In this document: piece by piece, positions 52,922 to 61,388 of the stretch
How positions within the stretch are numbered: the stretch's first letter is position 1
Layout of the letters: every line of letters starts with the position of its first letter
Origin: Bacteroidales bacterium
GTDB lineage: Bacteria; Bacteroidota; Bacteroidia; Bacteroidales; UBA932
NCBI GenBank assembly: GCA_017534745.1
Contig: JAFXVX010000005.1
Coordinates: 1-64,000, forward strand
Direction of reading: 5' to 3'
DNA length: 64,000 nucleotides
Notes under the pieces: generated by a model
What the model saw: only the letters and a program-made list of their open reading frames with translations
The model's database searches: none
Told to the model about the DNA's origin: nothing
Position numbers and translations under genes: made by a program

Positions 52922-53252
52922 TTACGCCCACTGTTCAAAATTTACTCAATGGACTGCGCAAATTTACTCAATTAAATCACAATAACAAAACATCCCCCAC
53001 AAAAAAGTCCTTCTCGCCCACTACGCCTTCCTCCTCAATGCGCTGTAGCCCCCGTGTCATTCCGAGCGCCAGCACACCTGTCATTCCGAGCGCCAGCGAA
53101 GGAATCTCCCTCCCCCGCCATTCCGACCGCCAGCGCGAAGCCACAGCCGGGAAATCTGAATCGCGATGCCTCCCCCTGGCGGGGCGGGCATCGCGATCTA
53201 ATTCATGCAACACACTTGTATTTCAATATTGGAAGCACATGCCCCCTAAGTA
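52922..53252. other. Intergenic region with palindromic repeats and a hairpin
   Basis: No gene is supported. It holds a cluster of the TGTCATTCCGAGCG repeat (53055-53140) and a GC-rich hairpin: ATCGCGATGCC at 53160-53170 pairs with GGCATCGCGAT at 53187-53197, with CCCC/GGGG inside the loop. It separates the DUF4143 gene from the AT-rich secreted-protein operon. Confidence 0.7.
53055..53140. repeat. Cluster of TGTCATTCCGAGCG repeats
   Basis: One full unit (53079-53109, ending in GAAGGAATCTCC) is flanked by partial units at 53055-53072 and 53117-53140. They are the same family as the copies in hydF, the kinase gene and the beta-barrel gene. Confidence 0.85.
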
Positions 53253-54638
53253 TTACTGAGCTTTTTTCACCTCAAATCCCTTAACATAGCTCATCTCGTC
53301 TTTGGGGATAAACCACAATATATTATGCGTATAGAGAACACCATAAGTGGTCTTTTGAACGCTCTTGTTTCCACTGTCCTTCTTCCCTTTCCCTTTGTTC
53401 TTGGCAGATTTCTCCTTAGAATTCTGAACGGCTTCTGTTCCTTTTCTTCCACACCAGTCCCCCCATTTATCGAAATTAAAGAAATTATAGGTTCTTTCTG
53501 CTTCTGCTGCCGTACATTCTTTTGTAATTAAGTCCCCAATCTTGCCGTACGATATGCCCATAATCTTTTTTTTCTGTTCGCAGGTTAGGTACAGATTACT
53601 GGTATTAATGCCATTACGATTATTGTTAACAAAACCGTAATGAGCCGCACGCCGACTCAGGTCAGGGTACGTATAGACATTATTTTTGTTCCTAATATGT
53701 GTCCACTTATATGAGTCATTGCTTTTCCCTTTGTACACTATAGTGTATCCATAAATAGAAGACGCTATTACGGACTGTATATGTTCCACCAATTTAAGAA
53801 CGGCGTCTATATTTTTTGCATCACTTATCGGAAGAACGACGCAGGCTTCGTCTTCATTGTGTGGGACAAAACGCCATCCAACATGCATAACTTTTCTATT
53901 CTTCTTATAATAATCCATTCGCTCTTGAGGGGTTAATGAAAGCGCAGCCAAAGTGCCGCAAACAAGATTATGTATAGCTTCAGTTGTCTCATTTGCAGAT
54001 ATCCTGACATTTATCCGCGAAACATATCCATCCGGCTCACCAATTCGTCTTCCATCCTGATATCCTGCAGCATATGAAAAGGAGTACATCGTTTCTTTTT
54101 GTATGGTAGGATCTCCTACAAACAGTGAGTAGTCGAAAGCATTTGGTGCAAGGATTTCAATCTGCTCGCACATATGGCCTAAAGCGGCAACCGTATTATT
54201 CTCTCGCAGATCCATCAACTTCATGTTCATAGCGAAAGTTTGTCCGGCAAGTTCAACTCGGGCACCTTTACTTCTCGCATAGGAAACAAGATTAGATGTT
54301 GATACCGTCACCCTAAGTGTTACTTGATGTGCTCCATTGGGCAGAATAACCGAGGCAATCTTATCATATTTTTTAATATTGCCGCGAGAGATAAGCACAA
54401 TCTCATCCTTAACAATATTATCATTAAGTATTTTAGTGTCAGTAGATACGAAAGCCCCATAAGCTTGCTCTATCGCACTTCTGCACGCAGACTTAATCGC
54501 TTCTTCCTCCGTCGGTCCTTTACCATCAACAATCCATGTTACATCTGGCTGTGTATTATTCCCTCCGGCGTCAGCGATGAATGTTGAGAGGAATAAAAAC
54601 GTCAACAAAGTAATTACTGGAAATAAAAATCGTCTCAT
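53253..54638 (-). CDS. Secreted protein with LPP20/FlgT-like N-terminal domain, unknown role
   Basis: A 461-residue exported protein (signal peptide 1-24). Residues about 33-115 (VDGKGPTEEEAIKSACRSA, EQAYGAFVSTDTKILND, RGNIKKYDKI) resemble the LPP20/FlgT N-terminal fold in which a Gly-x-Gly-x-x-x-x-x-Glu-Ala segment precedes helices. The middle is unknown and a Lys/Gly-rich linker lies near 405-430. It is the last gene of a five-gene minus-strand operon with markedly AT-richer DNA than its surroundings. Function unknown; an envelope role is inferred from export. Confidence 0.72.
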   Translation of the reverse strand: MRRFLFPVITLLTFLFLSTFIADAGGNNTQPDVTWIVDGKGPTEEEAIKSACRSAIEQAYGAFVSTDTKILNDNIVKDEIVLISRGNIKKYDKIASVILPNGAHQVTLRVTVSTSNLVSYARSKGARVELAGQTFAMNMKLMDLRENNTVAALGHMCEQIEILAPNAFDYSLFVGDPTIQKETMYSFSYAAGYQDGRRIGEPDGYVSRINVRISANETTEAIHNLVCGTLAALSLTPQERMDYYKKNRKVMHVGWRFVPHNEDEACVVLPISDAKNIDAVLKLVEHIQSVIASSIYGYTIVYKGKSNDSYKWTHIRNKNNVYTYPDLSRRAAHYGFVNNNRNGINTSNLYLTCEQKKKIMGISYGKIGDLITKECTAAEAERTYNFFNFDKWGDWCGRKGTEAVQNSKEKSAKNKGKGKKDSGNKSVQKTTYGVLYTHNILWFIPKDEMSYVKGFEVKKAQ

Positions 54639-54680
54639 AATTAGAATTTATTAGTATTTGATAATGTCCATAATAAAACT

Positions 54681-55325
54681 TCAATCCTGATTCAGCTCAA
54701 GTCCAACACTATTAATTCTGAAACTTTTGATATAAGGAATCAACGCTGGCAGTATCAAAAGTAAAATCATGACTGCCATAACACTGACTATCGCGGAATC
54801 CATGGGTATTACGACACCTGGCAGAAGTCCGTTGGAGGACAAAATGAATGTTATAAAATATGATCCAATGAAAGTCAGGGACGAATAGGATAAACACCTG
54901 ATGACCTTCTTAAGTTTCATATTTCCGGAATAATCCCACCTCTTATTGAATCGCTTTACCGCTTCTTTATAGTTCAAAAACGTGGGAGACGTGAACTCAA
55001 GTCGCAAATCAGACGCACTGTGTATCTCCCACTCATCTGTTTTTTCTCTATACACCGCCACTGTGCACGTCGGCGGAGTTAGATATCCAGAGTCGTTCCA
55101 TTGATAATAGGTCCGATAGAATGGGAAACTGTGCTTCTCCTGCTTATCACATTTCTCTTTATTCATCAGCACAAATGCCTGAATAATCCTCCCTCCTGAA
55201 GAGACTTCTACACGATCGAATTCACGACCACTAAACTTATATGTACCGGTGTGAATTTCTGTTTCAGGATATTTGCATGTTTTTACTAAAAATTCCGCAA
55301 ACAACTCCTTGTAACCATTTCTCAT
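54681..55325 (-). CDS. Membrane protein of unknown function
   Basis: A 214-residue protein without a signal peptide. Residues 1-135 form a soluble domain (FSGREFDRVEVSSGGRI; Tyr- and Trp-rich middle), and two membrane helices lie near 143-163 and 177-197, followed by a short tail. It is the fourth gene of the AT-rich operon, 17 bp after the preceding gene, and the only one that looks anchored in the inner membrane. I do not recognise a family. It could link cytoplasm and envelope for the other, exported products. Confidence 0.65.
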   Translation of the reverse strand: MRNGYKELFAEFLVKTCKYPETEIHTGTYKFSGREFDRVEVSSGGRIIQAFVLMNKEKCDKQEKHSFPFYRTYYQWNDSGYLTPPTCTVAVYREKTDEWEIHSASDLRLEFTSPTFLNYKEAVKRFNKRWDYSGNMKLKKVIRCLSYSSLTFIGSYFITFILSSNGLLPGVVIPMDSAIVSVMAVMILLLILPALIPYIKSFRINSVGLELNQD

Positions 55326-55342
55326 TGTATTTATTGTTTACT

Positions 55343-55876
55343 CTAGTCTTGCTTCTTATTTCTCTTCCCCTTGGCTTTCTTCGTGATGACTTCTTGTTTC
55401 TGAGGCATATCCATTTGCTTGCAGAAAATATATGTCTTCCATCCCTGCTCGGCACTGAATGAAGTAAGTAGTTCAAGTTCTCGCACGTATCCTATTGAAT
55501 TCTCCCTTATGTTTTCAGATATTTCTGTGTGAGAGTATCCTCTGTTGTTGGTGTTTGTCTGTATGATTAAATCCGAGGAGATTTCAGACCCATTCAGATA
55601 CCTGCTTGTCTCTGACATGGCCTTTACTGAAGCTACCCTGTTCATTGCGCTGTCACTGCCATATTTTGCGTTCTCTAAACTGATCACCGAAATGAGATAA
55701 CAGGCATTATAATCCTCCACAACCCTGACGCCATCGAACGGAGCCGAATTGTACATTCTTTTCAGAAAATTCGCCAGTTCAATCCTATCGGTATTAAAAC
55801 TTTGCCCAGAGGAAATTAGCGGCACAAACAATAAAAACCACAGAAAGATTTTCGTCAATTTAGCCATTTTATCCAT
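55343..55876 (-). CDS. Small secreted LPP20-like protein
   Basis: A 177-residue exported protein (signal peptide about 1-25, ending SSGQ). The core (NRVASVKAMSETSRYLNGSE, then ENIRENSIGYVRELELLTSF and a final YIFCKQM strand) has the layout of LPP20-type domains and recalls the last gene of this operon, so the two may be distant homologues. The C terminus is Lys-rich (KKAKGKRNKKQD). It lies 10 bp after the preceding gene in the operon. Function unknown. Confidence 0.68.
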   Translation of the reverse strand: MDKMAKLTKIFLWFLLFVPLISSGQSFNTDRIELANFLKRMYNSAPFDGVRVVEDYNACYLISVISLENAKYGSDSAMNRVASVKAMSETSRYLNGSEISSDLIIQTNTNNRGYSHTEISENIRENSIGYVRELELLTSFSAEQGWKTYIFCKQMDMPQKQEVITKKAKGKRNKKQD

Positions 55877-55886
55877 ACCTGAAAAA

Positions 55887-56945
55887 TTATCTCTGTTTTA
55901 CATACGCCAAAGCGACTTCCTTGGATGCATCAAGTACAGCACGCTGATAGGCTGCTTCATCTTCATATTTTCGCATCGCAAACTCATAGTCACGCTTTTC
56001 CCGTTCAATCGCTTCCTTGTGCAACTCAGCCTCTTTTTTCTGAGAATATTGATATTTAAGTACCCGGAACTCGAAGTCTCTTTGCTCACGAGCCTTCTCA
56101 TCTTCATACTGCTTCATCTGGAACTCCCACTCTGCTTTTTGATCCTCTTTGATCTTTTCTGTTATTTCGGTCAGAAAAACTGCCACATCACTATTGCACG
56201 AGGCCAGAACAGAAATCTTATTCAAATCTGATATCGCCTTTCTGGCGCCTTCCTGATCAGGAGACTCCGCCCACGACGCCCTGGCTCTCTTTAGCAACTG
56301 CTCCCCTTCGTAATTGATTTTTCTACGATAAATGGCATATGCGGCATCCTGGCACAAATTATATTCTTCTTCGCAAATACCTGGAACGGTAGATAACATG
56401 TAGATAGCCTCATCAAAACGTCCTTTATCCGCCAATGCCCTGGCATCCTTCAAGATTCTTTCAGCATTTGTTCGATAATATTCAACAATCAGTGCTTTTG
56501 CGGACTCAATCATATCCAATACCCTTGGATTATCGGCGCTGATTGAATTGATGGCGGCTATGCAGGATTTATTTTCATTAAGGCCAATCCCCACGGCCTT
56601 CAGAGACACTCTGCCGAATTCTTTCCTGTCGATGACGTCCCGAATAAAAAATGATACGTCAAACTTTTGCGAGACTCTGGCCGGAGGCCCGGCAAGAATG
56701 TCCTTTGACAACGGAACTATATTTGCAGACATTTCAAATCGCCTGTCGATTCCGTTGTCTGAGATACCTGAAGAGATGATAAATAACTGTATTCTGGATT
56801 CCAGTATTTTCGCCGCTTCTGCCGAAATAGCACGATCGTTAATGGAGGAAGCATGAATACATATTCTTCCTATATCGTCCAACGTTTGTGCATTGACGAT
56901 AATAACGCTTGTCAAAGCGATAAAACAAAAAACAAATTTTCTCAT
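55887..56945 (-). CDS. Secreted protein with C-terminal coiled coil, unknown function
   Basis: A 352-residue exported protein (signal peptide 1-19, ending VNAQ). The N-terminal half (about 20-145) is a soluble domain; the middle (about 150-235) is helical with TPR-like spacing (ALADKGRFDEAIYMLSTVPG); residues about 255-345 are a long charged coiled coil with repeated KREYEF-like units (QRDFEFRVLKYQY, EKRDYEFAMRKYE). The start follows the stop of the first gene by 1 bp, so translation is coupled. The family name is not known to me. Confidence 0.7.
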   Translation of the reverse strand: MRKFVFCFIALTSVIIVNAQTLDDIGRICIHASSINDRAISAEAAKILESRIQLFIISSGISDNGIDRRFEMSANIVPLSKDILAGPPARVSQKFDVSFFIRDVIDRKEFGRVSLKAVGIGLNENKSCIAAINSISADNPRVLDMIESAKALIVEYYRTNAERILKDARALADKGRFDEAIYMLSTVPGICEEEYNLCQDAAYAIYRRKINYEGEQLLKRARASWAESPDQEGARKAISDLNKISVLASCNSDVAVFLTEITEKIKEDQKAEWEFQMKQYEDEKAREQRDFEFRVLKYQYSQKKEAELHKEAIEREKRDYEFAMRKYEDEAAYQRAVLDASKEVALAYVKQR

Positions 56946-56946
56946 A

Positions 56947-57894
56947 TTATTTTTCTCCTAAGACAATAATCGCTTCTCCAAGGCCCCTGGTCATGACTTT
57001 TGACACTATCCCGTATTCCTTCGAAAGGTATTTTCTAAGATCAACTGCAAAGGCCCTTGCGTCCAAACCGTCACCATCCCGGTCGTATAACGGGATTCTG
57101 ACCTGCTCATAGTTTGCCTTATTTTCAGTAGCATCGGAGAGATTATAATTACCTCCAACCGTATGATTTTTTATCCATTTTCTGATGATGTCTGTCAGCT
57201 CTTCACCGTCATACTCCGTTTCAAGGTCATGTTCCCAACTGTCCCAACGCTTTACTGTCAGTATTATCTCCCGTCCATTCTTATTGATATCCCTGTAAAA
57301 GTCCATCATTTGCTTGTCAAAGTCCTTCAACGATGCTTTTATTGCGTTCTCAAGTATAACAGGAACGGTCTTGTCTGAAGCCGGAGACAAGCCGGAGGAT
57401 GTCGCGATACGTTTATTGGTATATGAATCAAAAGCCTCGATAGTAAAATTGACGGAATGTCCCAGGGATTCCTTGTTGACCTTCCACCATATCTGGATCA
57501 GAATATCCATTTTGGCTTTCCTTTTAATCATATCCAGAGGGGTCTCGGCAAGTGAAGCTCCTGATTTACTGTACGTGACATTATCTTCACCCATCTTCTC
57601 ATATACGGATTTAATTTCCTGTTCCGCGTCCTTTAATGAATACCCCTTCGCTGTGAGAAGTTGGCCGATTTTACTAATGACAGTTGTTAATTCTGAATCC
57701 TCCCGGAATGCCCTCTGGTAGTTTGGAACCTCCATAACTATCCCCTGGTTATCAAATGGAGTCATGAAATAACGACTGGTACACCAATTGTCGCTCGGGA
57801 GAATCATCAGTGTCGGTTTCTTCTGCTGTGCGTTCAAATTTATGGCAACGATTGCCAACGTGATAAACGTCACAAAGAATGATAATCTTTTCAT
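56947..57894 (-). CDS. DUF6175-like secreted protein, first gene of AT-rich operon
   Basis: A 315-residue exported protein (signal peptide 1-22, ending LNAQ). Residues about 27-115 (PTLMILPSDNWC, FDNQGIVMEVPNYQRAF, ISKIGQLLTAKGYSLKDAE) match what I recall of DUF6175 proteins of Bacteroidetes, which have no assigned function. The C-terminal part ends in a predicted alpha/beta region (RKYLSKEYGIVSKVMTRG). It opens the five-gene operon 57894-53253 with gaps of 1, 10, 17 and 42 bp. Its DNA is visibly AT-richer than flanking genes, which suggests transfer or different selection. Confidence 0.75.
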   Translation of the reverse strand: MKRLSFFVTFITLAIVAINLNAQQKKPTLMILPSDNWCTSRYFMTPFDNQGIVMEVPNYQRAFREDSELTTVISKIGQLLTAKGYSLKDAEQEIKSVYEKMGEDNVTYSKSGASLAETPLDMIKRKAKMDILIQIWWKVNKESLGHSVNFTIEAFDSYTNKRIATSSGLSPASDKTVPVILENAIKASLKDFDKQMMDFYRDINKNGREIILTVKRWDSWEHDLETEYDGEELTDIIRKWIKNHTVGGNYNLSDATENKANYEQVRIPLYDRDGDGLDARAFAVDLRKYLSKEYGIVSKVMTRGLGEAIIVLGEK

Positions 57895-58072
57895 ACTTAA
57901 ATATTTGGTTCACAAAAAATACAAAGTCCAGGATGCAGTCATAAGCCTAAACACTTTTACCGCATCATGTTTGCGTGTGTTAATTGTGACAAAGAAAAGT
58001 ATCCTATATTTCCCAATCAAGTCCAACCAAGTCCAATTGCAGCGGGGGCTGCGGAATTAAGGAAAAAACGAT

Positions 58073-58080
58073 TATTTTTG
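58073..58080 (+). promoter_or_regulatory. Promoter -7 box TATTTTTG, leaderless start
   Basis: TAnnTTTG match followed by only 5 bp (CTCCC) before ATG 58086. Confidence 0.6.
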
Positions 58081-58085
58081 CTCCC

Positions 58086-58649
58086 ATGAATCAGATACCG
58101 GAATTGCAGGAGCTGCTCGGGGCCGTCGAGAAACGGTTCCGGCAGCCGGTCAGGACAACCGCAGGTTTTGAGAAACTGTCGCTGGCGATGGACCACGACA
58201 TGGGCCAGACGCTTGGCGCGTCGACGCTGAAGAGACTGTGGGGGTACATCCCCGAAAAGACGACGCCGAGGCTTTCGACGCTGGACATCCTGGCGCGTTA
58301 CGCGGGATACAAGGACTTCAAGGCGTTCCGCAAGACGCTGCACGCCGAGGATAGCTCGGACTTCGTAGCCGAGAGGACCTGCCTCACGAGCGCGGATCTC
58401 GCCGACGGCGACCGCGTCCTCATCGGCTGGGCGCCTAATCGGCTGGTAACTCTCCGCTACCGCGGAAATGACCTCTTCGAGGTCGTTGAAGCGGCCAACG
58501 CCAAGCTTCTCCCAGGCGACGTCATAGAAGTCTCCTGCTTTTTCAAGGGCTGGCCGCTTTTCGTCCCCGGCATCCACCGCGGGGACATCATCACCCCTCC
58601 CTACATCGCCGGGAAGGCCCACGGCCTGTCGCGACTCGAGAAATTATAG
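58086..58649 (+). CDS. Bacteroidetes hypothetical protein with helix-turn-helix-like N-terminus
   Basis: A 187-residue soluble protein. The N-terminal region (FEKLSLAMDHDMGQTLGAST then LKRLWGYIPEKTTPRLSTLD, ARYAGYKDFKAFRK) recurs in many Bacteroidetes proteins and resembles a helix-turn-helix fold, although no DNA target is known. The C-terminal half (about 100-180) is beta-rich with DGDRVLIGW and LLPGDVIEVSCFFKGWPLFV. No signal peptide. A terminator (58653-58680) follows directly and the start lies 5 bp after a -7 box, so it is a compact single-gene unit. Confidence 0.7.
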   Translation: MNQIPELQELLGAVEKRFRQPVRTTAGFEKLSLAMDHDMGQTLGASTLKRLWGYIPEKTTPRLSTLDILARYAGYKDFKAFRKTLHAEDSSDFVAERTCLTSADLADGDRVLIGWAPNRLVTLRYRGNDLFEVVEAANAKLLPGDVIEVSCFFKGWPLFVPGIHRGDIITPPYIAGKAHGLSRLEKL

Positions 58650-58652
58650 GAT

Positions 58653-58680
58653 AAAGCCCGCAATCTGCAGGGCTTTTCTT
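58653..58680 (+). terminator. Rho-independent terminator overlapping next promoter
   Basis: AAAGCCC (58653-58659) and GGGCTTT (58670-58676) form a 7-bp stem with a 10-nt loop and a T-rich tail. The last T is the first base of the next gene's -7 box. Confidence 0.7.
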
Positions 58681-58687
58681 ATATTTG
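58680..58687 (+). promoter_or_regulatory. Promoter -7 box TATATTTG, leaderless GTG start
   Basis: Exact TAnnTTTG match with only 4 bp (TGCC) before the GTG start at 58692. Confidence 0.6.
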
Positions 58688-58691
58688 TGCC

Positions 58692-60272
58692 GTGAGACGA
58701 AACGGAATATCTCTTCTTTGCCTTGCGGCCATGCTGCTATCCTGCACGGGGAAGGATCCCGCGCCGGCGGGGTTTGTTGCGCCGGTGATTGAGGAAGTGC
58801 AGGCTGTCCGGGGAGCTGATTTTTCGGAAGTTATCATCACCTGCAGGGTCAGTTCGGCGGAGGGGATCAAGGAATACGGCGTGATGTTCGGTAAAGAAGA
58901 ACTCCTGGCCGTGCCTGCGGAGAATCTCAATGACAATACCTTTTCGGTCAGCATCGGAGGGCTTTCCTACAGTACGAACTATCATTATCAGGGATATATT
59001 GGTTCCGGCAGCGCACGTACCTTTTCCGCGGCTGGAGTCTGGACGACCGATGACGAGATTCCGCCCGCGCCGGTCATTAACAAGTCCACTCCCCTGCCCG
59101 GCCGGGACACCGGGACGGTAATTTTCACCCTTGCCATCCCGGGATGGGACTACGTCACCCAGAAGGAGGCAATCCGCTGCGGAATCTGCTACAGTCAAGA
59201 GAACGACGAACCCACACTGACCGATTTCAAGGCCGAAGCTCCGAGCATCACGGAGGATGGAGAAGCCGGATTGCAGCTTGAAAATCTGGTTCAAATGGCG
59301 TCATACCACTTCCGTGCATATTCCCAGTTGGGTACTCAAGTGTCATACAGCAAGACCGTGACGGTCTATATCCCATCGTCCGCAGCAGTAGTGGTAACGC
59401 TTGACGCCCAATCAGTAACTGCGACAAGCGCTTTGCTGTGCGGAGCAGTCTCCACCGAATGGATGTCTCAGGTTTCCAGATATGGGTTTTATCTGGGAGA
59501 GAACCAGCGATTTCCCGCGTCAAATATTGATTCGGACGGATTTTTTTCCGTAGAAATTAATCCGAATTCGCAAAGCAATTATACTTTTCGAGCATTCGCG
59601 GTAATAAATAACGAGACCTTTTACGGAGAACCCATGTCTTTTTCCACCCCGGAAATTGTTTATCCGGACGAGGAATATGTCGATCTTGGACTCGATGTCC
59701 TGTGGGCCACCAGAAATTTAGGTGCGGTAAAAACCTATGATTCAGGTCAGTTCTTTGCCTGGGGCGAGACAGAAAACAGAAGTTTTTACGACCACTACAC
59801 AGGTCTCTTCGATTACAAGTGGGAGTTGGATGGGCAGATGACCAAGTACAATGAGGAGGACGGGCTTACCGAATTGGAACCCTCAGACGATGCTGTGACC
59901 GTCAAGTTGGGCAGCCCATGGCGGACACCACGCAAAAAGGATTGGGAAGACCTTTTGACTTACTGCGAGTGGACGCGGTTCAGTGACAATAACAGGGGTT
60001 TGTTCAAAGTGACAAGCAAAAAGGCAGGTTTTACAGACAAGTGCATTTATATCCTTGAGAGTTTCCCTGATGAGCGTGTCCTCCCTGTTTATGTCCCTGC
60101 TTATATCTTTTATATGTCGTCGAATCTGTACACTTATGATGCTGAACATGTGTATCCGGCAATAGTCTGGGGATTACTATTTCCAAACCTCGACTTGGCC
60201 TCAGGTCCCAGAAATGAAGTGTACTGTATCCGCCCAGTCCGGGACAAAAACCCTAGTCAAACAAATCAGTAG
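58692..60272 (+). CDS. Surface lipoprotein with fibronectin-like repeats and FISUMP-like C-terminus
   Basis: A 526-residue lipoprotein starting at GTG (signal MRRNGISLLCLAAMLLSC). Three beta-sandwich-like repeats of about 100 residues follow (each with a YGVMFGKEE, CGICYSQEN or YGFYLGENQ strand), then a C-terminal domain (about 325-520; YVDLGLDVLWATRNLGAV, FFAWGETENR, GSPWRTPRKKDW) of the kind found in many Bacteroidetes surface lipoproteins (FISUMP type). It likely sits on the outer face of the outer membrane; ligand unknown. The 3' end overlaps the convergent kinase gene by 20 bp. Confidence 0.82.
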   Translation: MRRNGISLLCLAAMLLSCTGKDPAPAGFVAPVIEEVQAVRGADFSEVIITCRVSSAEGIKEYGVMFGKEELLAVPAENLNDNTFSVSIGGLSYSTNYHYQGYIGSGSARTFSAAGVWTTDDEIPPAPVINKSTPLPGRDTGTVIFTLAIPGWDYVTQKEAIRCGICYSQENDEPTLTDFKAEAPSITEDGEAGLQLENLVQMASYHFRAYSQLGTQVSYSKTVTVYIPSSAAVVVTLDAQSVTATSALLCGAVSTEWMSQVSRYGFYLGENQRFPASNIDSDGFFSVEINPNSQSNYTFRAFAVINNETFYGEPMSFSTPEIVYPDEEYVDLGLDVLWATRNLGAVKTYDSGQFFAWGETENRSFYDHYTGLFDYKWELDGQMTKYNEEDGLTELEPSDDAVTVKLGSPWRTPRKKDWEDLLTYCEWTRFSDNNRGLFKVTSKKAGFTDKCIYILESFPDERVLPVYVPAYIFYMSSNLYTYDAEHVYPAIVWGLLFPNLDLASGPRNEVYCIRPVRDKNPSQTNQ

Positions 60273-61338
60273 CCTCCTTGAACAGCGCGTCGATGTCCTC
60301 GCGCGTGGCTTCTTTTTTTGAGGAAGCCGGCTGCTCGCCGGTTGAGGGAGACACGCTCGACTCCGGCCTCCGGCCTTCGCTCGGTGTGACAGGACTGGCG
60401 TCCTGTGGTTTGGCCTTACTATCGACAGCGTCGCTGTTGTCATTCCGAGCGTCAGCGAAGGAATCTTTGTCATCCCGAGGCGTCGGAGACGGCGAGAGGA
60501 TCTCCTGTTGAGGCTGGATGGCCGGCTGAGCGGACTGCCAAAGGGCGAAGGCGATGCCAACGGTAACTATGATTGCGACAGCGACGTACAGCCAGGGCCG
60601 GCGGGAAGGCCGAAGGAAAGCCTGCTTCAGCTCCGTGATGTGCTGGTAACGCTCGTCAGGGTTCTCCCTGCAGGCTTTGCGGAGGGCGCGGGCGTGGGGG
60701 CCTCTCGACCTCGCCGTCAGCTCCGAAAGCACCCTCCCAACGGCCCAGATGTCCGTACGCATGTCGGCGACGCGACCGGCGAGGACCTCTGGAGCGAGGT
60801 AGCGCTGCGTCCCGGCTGGCATTTTCAGGATAGCGGAGTCGTCGGCGTCCGCCAGGCCGAAGTCGATCAACTTGACGTTGTCGCCGCTGTGGGTGATGAG
60901 GATGTTGGAGGGTTTGATGTCGCGGTGGATCACCTGGCGGGCGTGGATATACGCGACCGCATCGCAAAGCTCCGCGGCGATCTTCCGAAGCAGCGCCTCG
61001 GAAGGTTTTTCTTCGGCAAACCTCTCCGAGAGCGGCACCCCGTCCACCCATTCCATCTCTATGCAGTTGCCTAGTTCGGGAAGACGGCGGAAGTGCCAGG
61101 TACGGCAAATATGAGGGTCGTTGAGCCCGTATCCGATCTCGAATTCTTTCCGCAGAAGCGCCTCATAGACAGGGTCTTCCCTGTACTGAGGCTTAAGTGC
61201 CTTAAGCACCACGAACTGCCCGAATTTCTCCGCCCGGTAGATCTCCGAGAACCCATTGATGCTTCTGTGCAGCAACTCCAGGCCGGTGGGGATGCCGTCC
61301 AGGCTGGGCTCTATGAGAAATCCGGATTCTGCGACCAT
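60253..61338 (-). CDS. Membrane-anchored Hanks-type Ser/Thr protein kinase
   Basis: A 361-residue protein from ATG 61338. The kinase domain has Lys46 (VVLKALK), HRD at 138-140 (VIHRDIKPSN), DFG at 159-161 and APE at 182-184; the glycine-rich loop is degenerate (SINGFSEIY). One membrane helix lies at 249-267. The extracytoplasmic tail (about 270-361) contains residues encoded by palindromic repeats (60347-60504), so it is a low-complexity linker ending in an acidic helix. Divergent from a beta-barrel gene with overlapping promoter DNA, which may be its target or partner. Confidence 0.87.
   Translation of the reverse strand: MVAESGFLIEPSLDGIPTGLELLHRSINGFSEIYRAEKFGQFVVLKALKPQYREDPVYEALLRKEFEIGYGLNDPHICRTWHFRRLPELGNCIEMEWVDGVPLSERFAEEKPSEALLRKIAAELCDAVAYIHARQVIHRDIKPSNILITHSGDNVKLIDFGLADADDSAILKMPAGTQRYLAPEVLAGRVADMRTDIWAVGRVLSELTARSRGPHARALRKACRENPDERYQHITELKQAFLRPSRRPWLYVAVAIIVTVGIAFALWQSAQPAIQPQQEILSPSPTPRDDKDSFADARNDNSDAVDSKAKPQDASPVTPSEGRRPESSVSPSTGEQPASSKKEATREDIDALFKEATDLFD
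60347..60504. repeat. Palindromic repeats inside the kinase coding sequence
   Basis: One unit runs 60347-60391 (GGAGACAC to GGTGTGACA), a second 60438-60466 (TGTCATTCCGAGCG to GGAATCT) and a third 60466-60504. They are read antisense in frame as the extracytoplasmic linker of the kinase. Confidence 0.85.
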
Positions 61339-61346
61339 ATCGCCGG

Positions 61347-61354
61347 CAAAAATA
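61347..61354 (-). promoter_or_regulatory. Promoter -7 box TATTTTTG for the kinase
   Basis: The reverse complement CAAAAATA ends 8 bp before ATG 61338, leaving almost no leader. It is 22 bp from the divergent -7 box. Confidence 0.55.
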
Positions 61355-61375
61355 TAAAAAATCACGGAATTGTCG

Positions 61376-61383
61376 TATCTTCG
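61376..61383 (+). promoter_or_regulatory. Variant promoter -7 box TATCTTCG, leaderless start
   Basis: Near match to TAnnTTTG, 5 bp before ATG 61389; divergent from the kinase promoter. Confidence 0.5.
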
Positions 61384-61388
61384 CGAGG

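Noticed and set aside
54681..55325. Possible PD-(D/E)xK nuclease fold in the membrane protein's soluble domain
   Set aside because: FDRVEVSSGGRI recalls the start of such folds, but the required Glu-x-Lys strand is not visible.
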